A stretch of 64,000 nucleotides of DNA. Source: Eleftheria terrae (GTDB taxonomy: Bacteria > Pseudomonadota > Gammaproteobacteria > Burkholderiales > Burkholderiaceae_C). Below the pieces are notes generated by a model that worked only from the letters and a program-made list of their open reading frames with translations, had not been told where the DNA came from and made no database searches. Below, piece after piece: positions 52,001 through 59,957 of the stretch (positions are counted from its first letter, which is position 1; every line of letters begins with the position of its first letter). The position numbers and the translations under genes were made by a program. The DNA lies in the NCBI RefSeq assembly GCF_030419005.1, contig NZ_CP106952.1:620001-684000 (forward strand). The letters are read 5' to 3'.

Positions 52001-55000
52001 ACATCGGCGGCGCCGGGGTGGCCCGTGGCTACCTGAACCGGCCGGAGCTGACGGCCGAGCGCTTCCTGAAGGACCCGTTCGCAAGCGACCCGCAAGCGCG
52101 GATGTACAAGACGGGCGACCTGGGCCGGTGGCTGGCGGACGGCCAGCTGGAGTACCTGGGTCGCAACGACCACCAGGTGAAGATCCGGGGCTTCCGCATC
52201 GAGCTGGGGGAGATCGAAGCGCGGCTGGCGCAGCATGCCGGCGTGCGCGAGGCGGTGGTGCTGGCGCGAGAAGACCAGCCGGGCGACAAGCGCCTGGTGG
52301 CCTATGTGACAGCGCAGCCCGGCGCGGCGCTGGAGGCCGAAGCGCTGCGTGGCGAGCTGTCGCAGCAACTGCCCGAGTACATGGTGCCGGTGGCGTATGT
52401 GGTGCTGGAGCAGCTGCCGCTGACGCCCAATGGCAAGCTGGACCGCCAGGCGCTGCCCGCGCCGGAAGGCGAGGCGTATGCGGCGCGCCGGTACGAGGCG
52501 CCGCAAGGCGAGGTGGAAGCGACGCTGGCGCGGCTATGGTGCGAGCTGCTGAAGGTGCAGCGGGTCGGCCGGCATGACAACTTCTTCGAGCTGGGTGGCC
52601 ATTCGCTGCTGGCGGTGACGCTGATCGAGCGCATGCGCCAGGCTGGCCTGCCGCTGGACGTGCGCTCGCTGTTCGCCTCGCCCACCTTGGCCACGCTGGC
52701 CGCCAGTGTCGGTGGCCCGGCCGCGGCGGTGGAGGTGCCGCCCAACCGCATCCCGCCGGACTGCCAGGCCATCGAGCCGCAGATGCTGAGCCTGGTGTCG
52801 CTCGACGAGGAAGCCATCGGGCGGGTCGTGGCCCAGGTGCCGGGCGGGGCGGCCAACATCCAGGACATCTATCCGCTGGCTCCGCTGCAGGAGGGCATCC
52901 TCTTCCACCACCTGATGGCGGAGGCGGGCGATCCCTACCTGATGCATGTCACCTACCGGCTCGACAGCCAGGACCGCCTCGACAGTTTCCTGCTGGCCCT
53001 GCAGCGGGTGATCGACCGCCACGACGTTCTGCGCACGGCCTTCTGCTGGGAGGCCGTGACGCCCGCTGTGCAGGTGGTGTGGCGCCGCGCCGCGCTGCCG
53101 GTGCACCAGATGGTGTGCCGCCCCGGCGACGGCAGCCCCTTGCAGCAGTTGCATGAACGCTTTGATCCAAGGCGGCGCCCGCTGGACCTGCGGCAAGCGC
53201 CGCTGCTCGATGCCTGCATCGCCGAGGAGGCCGCTGGCGGGGGCTGGTTGCTGATGCTGCGCTTCCATCATCTGGTGCTGGACCACACCTCGCTGGAGGT
53301 GCTGCTCGAGGAGGTGAAGGCCGGCCAGCTCGGTGCGGCTGCCAGCCTGCCGTCGCCCGCGCCCTTCCGCAACCATGTGGCCCAGGCGCTGGGCGGTGTG
53401 AGCCAGGCGGAGCACGAGGCGTTCTTCAGCCGCATGCTGGGCGACCTGGCCGAGCCCACCCTGCCCTTTGGCCTGCTCGATGTGCAGCGCAGCGGCACCG
53501 GTGTGGCGGAGGCCCATCGCGCGCTGCCGACCGCGCTGGCGCGCCGGTTGCGTCGACGGGCGCGGGCACTGGGCGTCAGTGTCGCCAGTGCCTGCCACCT
53601 GGCATTCGCCATGGTGCTGGCGCGGGTGTGCGGGCGGCAGGACGTGGTCTTCGGCACCGTGCTGTTCGGCCGCATGCGGGGAGGCGAGGGGGTGGAGCGG
53701 GCCCTGGGCCTGTTCCTCAACACCTTGCCGCTGCGCCTGCAGCTGGAGCAGGCTGGCGCCCGGCAGGCGCTGGCCAGCACCCATCGCGCACTGGCGCAGT
53801 TGCTGCGCCATGAACATGCGCCGCTCGCGCTGGCACAGCGCTGCAGCGCGGTGGCCGCGCCGGCCCCGCTGTTCAGCGCCTTGCTGAACTACCGGCATGC
53901 AGGCGCCGCGGCACCGGCTGGTGATCACGAGTCCGGCTGGCCGGGCGTCGAGGGTGTGGATGGCCAGGAGCGCACCAACTACCCCCTCTTGCTGTCGGTG
54001 GATGACCTGGGCGAGGAGCTGGCCCTGTCGGCCCAGGTGCTCGCAGTCGTGGACCCGCAGCGGGTCTGCGGGATGATGGAGCAGGCGCTGCGGAGCCTGG
54101 TGGAGGCGCTGGAGGACGCGCCGCAGACGCCGGTGGGGCAGCTGGAGGTGATGCCGGAGGTGGAGCGGCAGCTGGTGCTGCAGGGATGGAACCAGACGGC
54201 GCTGTGGGTGCCGGAGGACCTGTGCCTGCATGAGCTGGTGGAGGTGCAGGCGGCACGGCAGCCGGCAGCGGTGGCGGTGGTGCATGGTGAACGCCGCTTG
54301 AGCTACGGCGAGCTGAACGAGCAGGCGAACCGGCTGGCGCATGAGCTCAGACGGCTGGGGGTGAAGCCGGACGAGCGGGTGGGCCTTTGCTGCGAGCGGG
54401 GGCTGGAGCTGGCGGTGGGGCTGCTGGCGGTACTCAAGGCCGGTGGGGCGTATGTGCCGCTGGACCCGGCGTATCCGAAGGAGCGGCTGCAGTACATGCT
54501 GCAGGACAGCGCGCCGGTGGTGGTGCTGGTGCAGGGGCTGGGGCGTGAGCGCATCGATGCGCAGGTGCCGGTCCTTGATTTGCAGAATGCCTCAGGCTGG
54601 TCTGCTCAACCTTCGACCAATCCATCCCGCTCAGCGATCGGGTTGCAGCCGTCCCACCTGGCGTATGTGATCTACACGTCGGGCTCGACCGGCCAGCCCA
54701 AGGGCGTGGCGATCGAGCACCGCAATGCGGTGAACTTCTTGAGCTGGGCGGCGGAGGCGTTCGATGCTGAACAGCTGAAGCACACGCTGTGGGCGACGTC
54801 GGTGAACTTCGACCTGGCGGTGTACGAGTACTTTGCCCCGCTGAGCGTGGGCACGACGGTGGAAGTGGTGGGCAATGCACTGGAAGCAGGGCAAGCCACG
54901 GGTGAGGTGACACTGATCAACACGGTGCCCTCGGCGCTGCAGGCCTTGCTGGAGTCGGATCAGGTGCCGGCGAGCGTGAAGACGGTGAACCTGGCTGGAG

Positions 55001-58000
55001 AAGCACTGAAGCGCAGCTTGGTAGAGGTGCTGTTCGAGCGCACTGGCGTGGAGCAGGTGTGCAACCTGTACGGGCCGTCGGAGACGACGACGTACTCGAC
55101 CTGGGTGGAGATGAAGCGGGAGGACGGCTTCGCCCCGCACATTGGCCGGCCCATTGCCAACACCAAGATCTACCTGCTGGACAGCCAAGGCCGGCCGGTG
55201 CCGGTAGGCGTACCGGGCGAGATCCACATCGGCGGCGCTGGCGTGGCCCGTGGCTACCTGAACCGCCCGGAGCTGACGGCGGAGCGCTTCCTGAAGGACC
55301 CGTTCGCAAGCGACCCGCAAGCGCGGATGTACAAGACGGGCGACCTGGGCCGGTGGCTGGCCGACGGCAACCTGGAGTACCTGGGGCGCAACGACCACCA
55401 GGTGAAGATCCGGGGCTTCCGCATCGAGCTGGGGGAGATCGAGGCGCGGCTGGCGCAGCATGCCGGCGTGCGCGAGGCGGTGGTGCTGGCGCGGGAAGAC
55501 CAGCCGGGCGAAAAGCGCCTGGTGGCCTACCTCACTCCCCAGCCCGAAGCGACACTGCAAGCCGAAGCCCTGCGCCACCACCTGGCGCAGCAGTTGCCGG
55601 AGTACATGGTGCCGGCCGCCTATGTGGTGCTGGAACAGCTGCCGTTGACCCCCAATGGCAAGCTGGATCGCCACGCGCTGCCCGCGCCGGAAGGCGAGGC
55701 GTATGCGGCGTGCCACTACGAGGCGCCGCAAGGCGAGGTGGAGCGCACGCTGGCCGGCCTGTGGGCCGAGCTGCTGAAGGTGGAGCGGGTGGGCCGGCAC
55801 GACAACTTCTTCGAGCTGGGCGGGCATTCGCTGCTGGCGGTGACGCTGATCGAGCGCATGCGCCAGGCTGGCTTGCCGCTGGACGTGCGCTCGCTGTTCG
55901 CCACGCCGACGCTGGCCGCGCTGGCAGCCAGCGCGGGCGGGGCGGCCGCGGTGGTCGAGGTGCCGCCCAACCGCATCCCGCCGGGCTGCCAGGCCATCGA
56001 GCCGGAGATGCTGACGCTGGTGCAGCTCACGCGCGAGCAGATCGGGCAGGTGGTGGCCACGGTGCCCGGCGGCGCCACCAACATCCAGGACATCTACCCC
56101 CTGGCGCCCCTGCAGGAAGGCCTGCTGTTCCACCACCTGCTGGAGCGCGAGGGCGACGTCTACCTGACGCCCGCATTGCTGCGCTTCGACGACCACGAGC
56201 GCCTGGACGGCTACCTGCGGGCGCTGCAGGCGGTGGTCGACCGGCACGACATCCTGCGCACCGCCGTGCTGTGGGAGGGCTTGCCCGAGCCGGTGCAGGT
56301 GGTCTGGCGGCAGGCGCCGCTGGCGGTGGAGCTGATCGAGCTGGACCCCGCCGAGGGTGACCCGGCCTCGCAGCTGCAGGAACGCTTCGACCCCCGCCGC
56401 AGCCGCATCGATGTGCGCCAGGCGCCGTTGATGCGCCTGTACGTCGCGCCCGACACGCAAGGGCGCTGGCTGCTGATGCAGCTCTTCCATCACCTGGCCA
56501 TCGACCACACCGCGCTGGGCATGGTGCAGGCCGAGATCCAGGCACAGCTGCTGCACGGCGACCAGGCGGTGGCAGGGCCCCGGCCGCTGCCCTTCCGCGA
56601 CTTCGTCGTGCAGGCCCGGCAGGGCGTGCCGCTGGCGGAGCACGAGGCCTTCTTCCGCGAGATGCTGGCTGATGTCACCGAGCCCACCACCCCCTTCGGC
56701 CTGGCCGACGTGCAGGGCGACGGGCGCCAGGTGGTGGAGGCCCGGCAAGCGCTGGACACCCAGCTGGCCGCCCGGCTGCGTGCCTGGGCGCGGGCCCTGG
56801 GCGTGACGCCGGCCAGCCTGTGCCACCTGGCTTTCGCCCAGGTGCTGGCCCGTCTTTCGGGGCGCCGCACGGTGGTGTTCGGCACCGTCCTCTTCGGTCG
56901 CATGCGTGGCGACGCCGGAACCGACCGGGCCCTGGGTGTGTTCATGAACACCTTGCCACTGCGCATGGACGTGGACGACCTGCCGGTGCAGGACGGCGTG
57001 CTGGCCACGCAGCGCCGGCTGGCCGGCCTGCTGCGCCACGAGCACGCGCCGCTGGCGCTGGCGCAGCGCTGCAGCGGCGTGCAGGCGCCGACACCGCTGT
57101 TCAGTGCCCTGCTCAACTTCCGGCACAGCCCGCGTTCGACACAAGAGGTCGACGAGCAGTCGATGCAGGCCTGGAGTGGCATCGAGTTCCTGGGAGGCGA
57201 GGAGCGGACGAACTACCCGCTGAGCCTGTCGGTGGACGACCACGGCGAGGGGTTCGGGCTGACGGCGCAGGTGGACAGCGGGGTGTCGGCCGCGCGGGTG
57301 TGCGAGTACATGGAGACGGCGCTGCGCAGCCTGGTGCAGGCGCTGGAGACGGCGCCCGAGACGCCGCTGTGGCAGCTGGAGGTGATGCCGCAGGCGGAGC
57401 GGCAGCAGGTGCTGCAAGGCTGGAATGCCAGCGCACGGGCGCAGCCGCCGGAGCGCTGCATCCACGAGCTGATCGAGGCGCAGGCGCGTGCCACGCCGGA
57501 GGCGGTGGCGGTGGAGCAGGGCGGGGCGCGGCTGAGCTATGCGCAGCTGAACGCCGAGGCGAACCGGCTGGCGCGCTACCTGAGGCAGCGTGGCGTGCAG
57601 CCGGACAGCCGGGTGGCGGTGTGCCTGCCACGCGGGCCGCAGCTGGTGGTGGCGTGGCTGGCGGTGTGGAAGGCGGGCGGTGCGTATGTGCCGCTGGATG
57701 CGGCCTATCCGCGGGAGCGGCTGGCCTACCTGGTGCAGGACAGCGCGCCGGTGCTGGTGCTGACGGACGCCGAGCGGCGGACGGCGCTGGAAGGCGGGGC
57801 GGCAGCGGTGGTGGACCTGCAGCAGGCGGCGCCCGAGTGGGCGGGCGAGCCGGCGCAGGAGCTGGCGCCGGACGGGCTGCAGGCGCGGCACCTGGCGTAT
57901 GTGATCTACACCTCGGGCTCGACGGGGCAGCCCAAGGGGGTGATGGTGGAGCACCGGCAGCTGGGGCAGCTGGTGGCGTGGCACAACGAGGCCTTCGGGG

Positions 58001-59277
58001 TGGAGGCGGGGCAGCGCACGTCGAGCGTGGCGGGGCTGGGCTTCGACGCGGCGGCGTGGGAGGTGTGGCCGGCGCTGTGCGCGGGGGCGACGCTGGTGCT
58101 GGCGCCGCAGGCGGTGGCGCAGGACGTGGCGGGGCTGCTGCGGTGGTGGCAGGCCGAGACGCTGGCGGTGAGCTTCCTGCCGACGCCGATCGCGGAGCTG
58201 GCGTTGGCCGGCGGGCAGGTGCCGCAGGGCTTGCGGGTGCTGCTGGTGGGAGGCGACCGGCTGCGGCAGCGGGCGCCGGCGGGCGCGGGCTACACGCTGG
58301 TGAACAACTACGGGCCGACGGAGGCCACGGTGGTGGCGACCTCGGGCCCGGTGGGGGCGCAAGGCGTGCTGGCCCCAGCCGTGGGCGCTCCCACTGAAGC
58401 AGGCGCACCGACTCAAGCAGGCGTGATCACGATCGGGCGGCCGATCGGCCACACCCGCATCTACCTGCTGGACGAGCAGGGCCGGCCGGTGCCCATCGGG
58501 GTGGCGGGCGAGCTGTACATCGGCGGGCCGAGCGTGGCGCGGGGCTACCTGGGGCGGCAGGCGCTGACGGCCGAGCGCTTCGTGCGCGATCCCTTCGCCG
58601 AGGACGCGCAGGCGCGGATGTACAGGACGGGCGACCTGGCGCGCTGGCTGGCGGACGGTCAGCTGGAGTTCCTGGGGCGCAACGACCAGCAGCTGAAGAT
58701 CCGCGGGCTGCGCATCGAGCCGGGCGAGATCGAGGCGCAGCTGGCGCTGCATCCGGAGGTGCGCGAGGCGGTGGTGCTGGCGCGCGAGGAGCGGCTGGTG
58801 GCGTATGTGACGCCGGCCGGCGGCCAGGCGCCGCAGGCCGAGGCGCTGCGGCGCCACCTGGCGCAGCGGCTGCCGGAGTACATGGTGCCGGCGGCCTATA
58901 TGGTGCTGCCGCAGCTGCCGCTCACGCCCAACGGCAAGCTCGACCGCGACGCATTGCCCGCACCCGACGCACCCGCCGACGCCGCTGCCCGCTACGAGGC
59001 ACCGGTTGGCGAGACCGAGACGGCCCTGGCCCTCACCTGGTCCGAGTTGCTGCGGGTCGACCGGGTGGGCCGGCACGACAACTTCTTCGCGCTGGGCGGG
59101 CATTCCCTGCTGGCCACCAAGCTCGTCGTGCGCTTGCGCAGCGAAATGGGCGTGGACATCGCAATGCACCGCCTGTTCTCCACGCCCACGCTGGCGTCCC
59201 TGGCCGAAGTCATCCTCGATGCCCAGCTGGCGCAATTCTCGAGCGATGACATCGAGGCACTCGAAAGGCTCTTGTAA
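46048..59277 (+). CDS. Four-module NRPS: docking-[C/E-A-PCP]x4 (here NRPS-C)
   Basis: 4409 residues, starting at a GTG that overlaps the NRPS-B stop. Residues 1-60 form a TubC-type N-terminal docking domain (TVEALLAQLHEQNIQLSV). Four modules follow, each with a dual C/E domain carrying an HHxxxDH core: HHLVLDH at 245, HHVAIDH at 1330, HHLVLDH at 2407, HHLAIDH at 3481. The extra N-terminal motifs are HHRMAPGDD at 124 (deviant), HHLMAESGD at 1210, HHLMAEAGD at 2287 and HHLLEREGD at 3362. Each would epimerise the upstream residue. Hand-read codes: DALWLGGVFK (Val-type), DLYNNALTYK twice (Ala-type), and DAWFLGNVVK, the textbook Leu code, in the last module. PCPs read LGGHS near 1102, 2180, 3253 and 4346. 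There is no thioesterase; the C-terminus DDIEALERLL resembles a linker for a downstream partner. Confidence 0.93.
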   Translation: MTVEALLAQLHEQNIQLSVDNGQLRLRGAGRGGLPAALMEQLREHKAALLAHIQAGHALPSGNEPAPSGAGIPPGTTTITPGMLPLLQLTQADIDRIVASVPGGAANVQDIYPLAPLQEGILFHHRMAPGDDPYLLQVFYSFDSRDRLDAYLQALQAVLDRHDILRSAVLWQGLPEPVQVVWRQATLPVQALAADPGRDDDPVVQLQAALQDGRLSIELRRAPLLGAWFMPDRRQGRWVMSLVFHHLVLDHAALDLVQDEVHALLDGRGAQLPTPTPYREFVAHSRRGRRSADDEAFFTGMLGDISEPTAPFDTAERAASHADAAASREATVLLDAALAGRLREQARAHGVSTASVCHLAWALVLASVCGRQDVVFGTLLFGRLQGGDRAGRGLGLFINTLPLRVTVGEDSVRDGVRRVHQLLAQLLRHEHAPLVQAQRCSGVAAPAPLFTALLNYRHNVDAGSQAARAQMPRGVELLGAQERTHYPCCMNVDDLGTGFRLTAQVRPSIDAERVCAFMVTALSRLVDALERAPSTPCRRVPALPESERQQLLQGWNRTEAPYPRQASLPSLVEAHAVARPDAPAVVHGERQLSYAQLNAQANQLAHGLVQRGVRPGARVAVLLERSIEMVVAQLAVLKAGAAFVTLDRHAPQARQRYIVQDCGAQLLLCEAGLELPEVEGVQQLVLARLAAELAQQPQEDLGLAVDAESVAHITYTSGSTGQPKGVMVPHRAIARVALNNGWAELGEGDRFGYISNPAWDANTLELWVPLLNGACVVAIEQREVLDPEAFKRRLLQQEVNVLWLTVGLFNQYAQALGEVFRRLRYLLVGGDALDARVVAQVLRDSPPQHLVNGYGPTETTVFATTWEIRELDAQARGVPIGRPIANTSIYLLDGQGEPVPVGATGEICIGGDGVTLGYLNQPELTAERFVRDPFSSRPGARMYKSGDLGRWRADGVLEFVGRNDHQVKIRGFRIELGEIEARLVQHPGVREAVVLVRQDEPGAKRLVAYVIPAGEAVPEAEALRSHLSQQLPEYMVPAAYVVLQQLPLTINGKLDRQALPVPEAGAYASRRYEAPQGEVEATLARLWCELLKVERVGRQDNFFELGGHSLLAVTLIERMRQAGLALDVRLLFATPTLAALARQVNMAPVEVEVPANLIPPGCRAIEPEMLTLVALSREEIEQVEAGVPGGAANIQDIYPLAPLQEGILFHHLMAESGDVYVTPALFAFDSRERLQGYLQALQAVIDRHDILRTSLCWEGLSEPVQVVWRQAPLVVQELQLDAAQGDAAGQLQARLAGGQLVLPLQQAPLMRVAVAEDRAQGRWLALQLFHHVAIDHTTLEILLQEIQAHLQGQAQGLPRPLPFRDFVAQARLAVSRQEHQAFFSEMLGAVEEATLPYGLSDVQGQGRAIVQSQRQVPGRLAQRLRANARALGVSVASLCHLAYGQVLARVCQREEVVFGTVLFGRMQGGAGADRALGLFLNTLPLKLQVGEVGVQEAVRQTQRWLARLLRHEHAPLALAQRCSRVPASLPLFSALLNYRHDSAAGPEAEGDAAMVWDGIELLQAQERTNYPLTLSVDDLGDLFRLTVQVDAAVDAQALCAMVEQALCSLVEALEDAPQTPVGQLEVMPEVERQLVLQGWNQTAQRVPEDLCLHELVEVQAARQPAAVAVVHGERRLSYGELNEQANRLAHELRRLGVKPDERVGLCCERGLELAVGLLAVLKAGGAYVPLDPAYPKERLQYMLQDSAPVVVLVQGVGRERIDAQVPVLDLQNASGWSAQPSTNPSRSAIGLQPSHLAYVIYTSGSTGQPKGVAIEHRNAVNFLSWAAEAFDAEQLKHTLWATSVNFDLAVYEYFAPLSVGTTVEVVGNALEAAQATGEVTLINTVPSALQALLESDQVPASVKTVNLAGEALKRSLVEALFERTGVEQVCNLYGPSETTTYSTWVEMKREDGFAPHIGRPIANTQIYLLDAQGRPVPMGVPGEIHIGGAGVARGYLNRPELTAERFLKDPFASDPQARMYKTGDLGRWLADGQLEYLGRNDHQVKIRGFRIELGEIEARLAQHAGVREAVVLAREDQPGDKRLVAYVTAQPGAALEAEALRGELSQQLPEYMVPVAYVVLEQLPLTPNGKLDRQALPAPEGEAYAARRYEAPQGEVEATLARLWCELLKVQRVGRHDNFFELGGHSLLAVTLIERMRQAGLPLDVRSLFASPTLATLAASVGGPAAAVEVPPNRIPPDCQAIEPQMLSLVSLDEEAIGRVVAQVPGGAANIQDIYPLAPLQEGILFHHLMAEAGDPYLMHVTYRLDSQDRLDSFLLALQRVIDRHDVLRTAFCWEAVTPAVQVVWRRAALPVHQMVCRPGDGSPLQQLHERFDPRRRPLDLRQAPLLDACIAEEAAGGGWLLMLRFHHLVLDHTSLEVLLEEVKAGQLGAAASLPSPAPFRNHVAQALGGVSQAEHEAFFSRMLGDLAEPTLPFGLLDVQRSGTGVAEAHRALPTALARRLRRRARALGVSVASACHLAFAMVLARVCGRQDVVFGTVLFGRMRGGEGVERALGLFLNTLPLRLQLEQAGARQALASTHRALAQLLRHEHAPLALAQRCSAVAAPAPLFSALLNYRHAGAAAPAGDHESGWPGVEGVDGQERTNYPLLLSVDDLGEELALSAQVLAVVDPQRVCGMMEQALRSLVEALEDAPQTPVGQLEVMPEVERQLVLQGWNQTALWVPEDLCLHELVEVQAARQPAAVAVVHGERRLSYGELNEQANRLAHELRRLGVKPDERVGLCCERGLELAVGLLAVLKAGGAYVPLDPAYPKERLQYMLQDSAPVVVLVQGLGRERIDAQVPVLDLQNASGWSAQPSTNPSRSAIGLQPSHLAYVIYTSGSTGQPKGVAIEHRNAVNFLSWAAEAFDAEQLKHTLWATSVNFDLAVYEYFAPLSVGTTVEVVGNALEAGQATGEVTLINTVPSALQALLESDQVPASVKTVNLAGEALKRSLVEVLFERTGVEQVCNLYGPSETTTYSTWVEMKREDGFAPHIGRPIANTKIYLLDSQGRPVPVGVPGEIHIGGAGVARGYLNRPELTAERFLKDPFASDPQARMYKTGDLGRWLADGNLEYLGRNDHQVKIRGFRIELGEIEARLAQHAGVREAVVLAREDQPGEKRLVAYLTPQPEATLQAEALRHHLAQQLPEYMVPAAYVVLEQLPLTPNGKLDRHALPAPEGEAYAACHYEAPQGEVERTLAGLWAELLKVERVGRHDNFFELGGHSLLAVTLIERMRQAGLPLDVRSLFATPTLAALAASAGGAAAVVEVPPNRIPPGCQAIEPEMLTLVQLTREQIGQVVATVPGGATNIQDIYPLAPLQEGLLFHHLLEREGDVYLTPALLRFDDHERLDGYLRALQAVVDRHDILRTAVLWEGLPEPVQVVWRQAPLAVELIELDPAEGDPASQLQERFDPRRSRIDVRQAPLMRLYVAPDTQGRWLLMQLFHHLAIDHTALGMVQAEIQAQLLHGDQAVAGPRPLPFRDFVVQARQGVPLAEHEAFFREMLADVTEPTTPFGLADVQGDGRQVVEARQALDTQLAARLRAWARALGVTPASLCHLAFAQVLARLSGRRTVVFGTVLFGRMRGDAGTDRALGVFMNTLPLRMDVDDLPVQDGVLATQRRLAGLLRHEHAPLALAQRCSGVQAPTPLFSALLNFRHSPRSTQEVDEQSMQAWSGIEFLGGEERTNYPLSLSVDDHGEGFGLTAQVDSGVSAARVCEYMETALRSLVQALETAPETPLWQLEVMPQAERQQVLQGWNASARAQPPERCIHELIEAQARATPEAVAVEQGGARLSYAQLNAEANRLARYLRQRGVQPDSRVAVCLPRGPQLVVAWLAVWKAGGAYVPLDAAYPRERLAYLVQDSAPVLVLTDAERRTALEGGAAAVVDLQQAAPEWAGEPAQELAPDGLQARHLAYVIYTSGSTGQPKGVMVEHRQLGQLVAWHNEAFGVEAGQRTSSVAGLGFDAAAWEVWPALCAGATLVLAPQAVAQDVAGLLRWWQAETLAVSFLPTPIAELALAGGQVPQGLRVLLVGGDRLRQRAPAGAGYTLVNNYGPTEATVVATSGPVGAQGVLAPAVGAPTEAGAPTQAGVITIGRPIGHTRIYLLDEQGRPVPIGVAGELYIGGPSVARGYLGRQALTAERFVRDPFAEDAQARMYRTGDLARWLADGQLEFLGRNDQQLKIRGLRIEPGEIEAQLALHPEVREAVVLAREERLVAYVTPAGGQAPQAEALRRHLAQRLPEYMVPAAYMVLPQLPLTPNGKLDRDALPAPDAPADAAARYEAPVGETETALALTWSELLRVDRVGRHDNFFALGGHSLLATKLVVRLRSEMGVDIAMHRLFSTPTLASLAEVILDAQLAQFSSDDIEALERLL
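47685..49418 (+). repeat. 1.7-kb direct repeat, copy 2 (Val-type A-PCP)
   Basis: Partner of 36571-38304. It begins at the end of the C domain (CGAGCGGCAGCAGCTG) and ends at the C-terminal part of the PCP (CGCCAGGCCGGGCT), after which the two copies differ fully. Confidence 0.88.
49501..50318 (+). repeat. Dual C/E-domain repeat, copy 1
   Basis: This PCP-C linker and first half of the module 6 dual C/E domain match 63183-64000 in NRPS-D at an offset of 13682, with a few base changes. The match probably continues past the window end. Confidence 0.82.
50970..52310 (+). repeat. Ala-type A-domain repeat, module 6
   Basis: One of six near-identical copies of the Ala-type adenylation core. It ends like the module 4 and module 9 copies, with the tail around TAQPGAALEAEALRGELSQQ. 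Boundaries are approximate. Confidence 0.72.
54210..55540 (+). repeat. Ala-type A-domain repeat, module 7
   Basis: Another near-identical copy of the Ala-type adenylation core. It differs by small patches such as NTKIYLLDSQG and DGNLEYLG, and diverges in the tail after 55530. Boundaries are approximate. Confidence 0.72.
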
Positions 59278-59957
59278 GGATGAACAGGGTGGACTGGAAT
59301 CTGTTGGAGAAAACCGGAGGCGACGAACGTCGGAAAGGTTTCATGTCGAAGCGATGAGGGGGCACATTTTCCGAATCTTGATGCCAGCCGTCGTTCAACG
59401 GAAATAGCGATGAATATGAGGAGCGGGCCCGGGCGGCGCCATATTGCGGCTCGGCAGCCGTGAGCCGGGCTTCGCTGTGCCATAAAGGCACAGTTCCTTG
59501 AATTAATCTTCTGGTCGCCCTTATTGGTGTGGCGCGGTTTACCTGTCGCATGACAGGTGAATGGCGGCCGCATGGATGAAACACATCTTCACTAAAGAAG
59601 GTTCACTGTCCTTTCGGACACTTGATCGCGGAAGCCGCACCCAGGCTGGACCGCTCGTGCACTTTCAGTGACGGTTCTTTTGCCTTCAGCCTGGCCTGGT
59701 GGGCCGGTCATTTCTCCGTCCTATTTACCTGCGTGGTCCTACGAGGACTCGGAGTTGACGCTCGCAAGGATCGCGGAGAGCATGAGCGCCCAATCAAGGA
59801 ACTTCCACGACATATAAGCCCAGTCAAATTGAACAGGGGTGGGCACGGCTGTGCCATTCGCCGCTGGGCACCCTTCTGTTCCAAATGCGCAGAGCCGCTG
59901 GCGTCGGTTTGAAGGCGGCTCTTGCGATTCGAGAAGCTGTATAGAGGCAGGTGGAGC
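59278..59957. promoter_or_regulatory. 680-base lower-GC gap between NRPS-C and NRPS-D
   Basis: The gap is clearly poorer in GC than its flanks. It starts with a 25-codon frame (ATG at 59280, MNRVDWNLLEKTGGDER and onward) directly after the NRPS-C stop; its reality is doubtful. A 96-codon TTG frame at 59622 has no recognisable features. A perfect palindrome and a small TGTCC-TTTC-GGACA hairpin (59607-59620) lie inside. The gap probably holds a promoter for NRPS-D; no clear -35/-10 pair was found. Confidence 0.5.
59541..59558. promoter_or_regulatory. Perfect palindrome ACCTGTC-GCAT-GACAGGT
   Basis: Seven-base arms are exact complements around GCAT. The outer ACCTGT and ACAGGT resemble the ends of lux-type boxes bound by quorum-sensing LuxR regulators, but the site is 18 bases, two shorter than the classical 20-base box. 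It stands about 400 bases before the NRPS-D start. Confidence 0.4.

Noticed and set aside
59622..59912. 96-codon frame in the NRPS-C / NRPS-D gap
   Set aside because: It starts with TTG, has no ribosome site and its translation resembles no family. It may be a remnant but is not supported.
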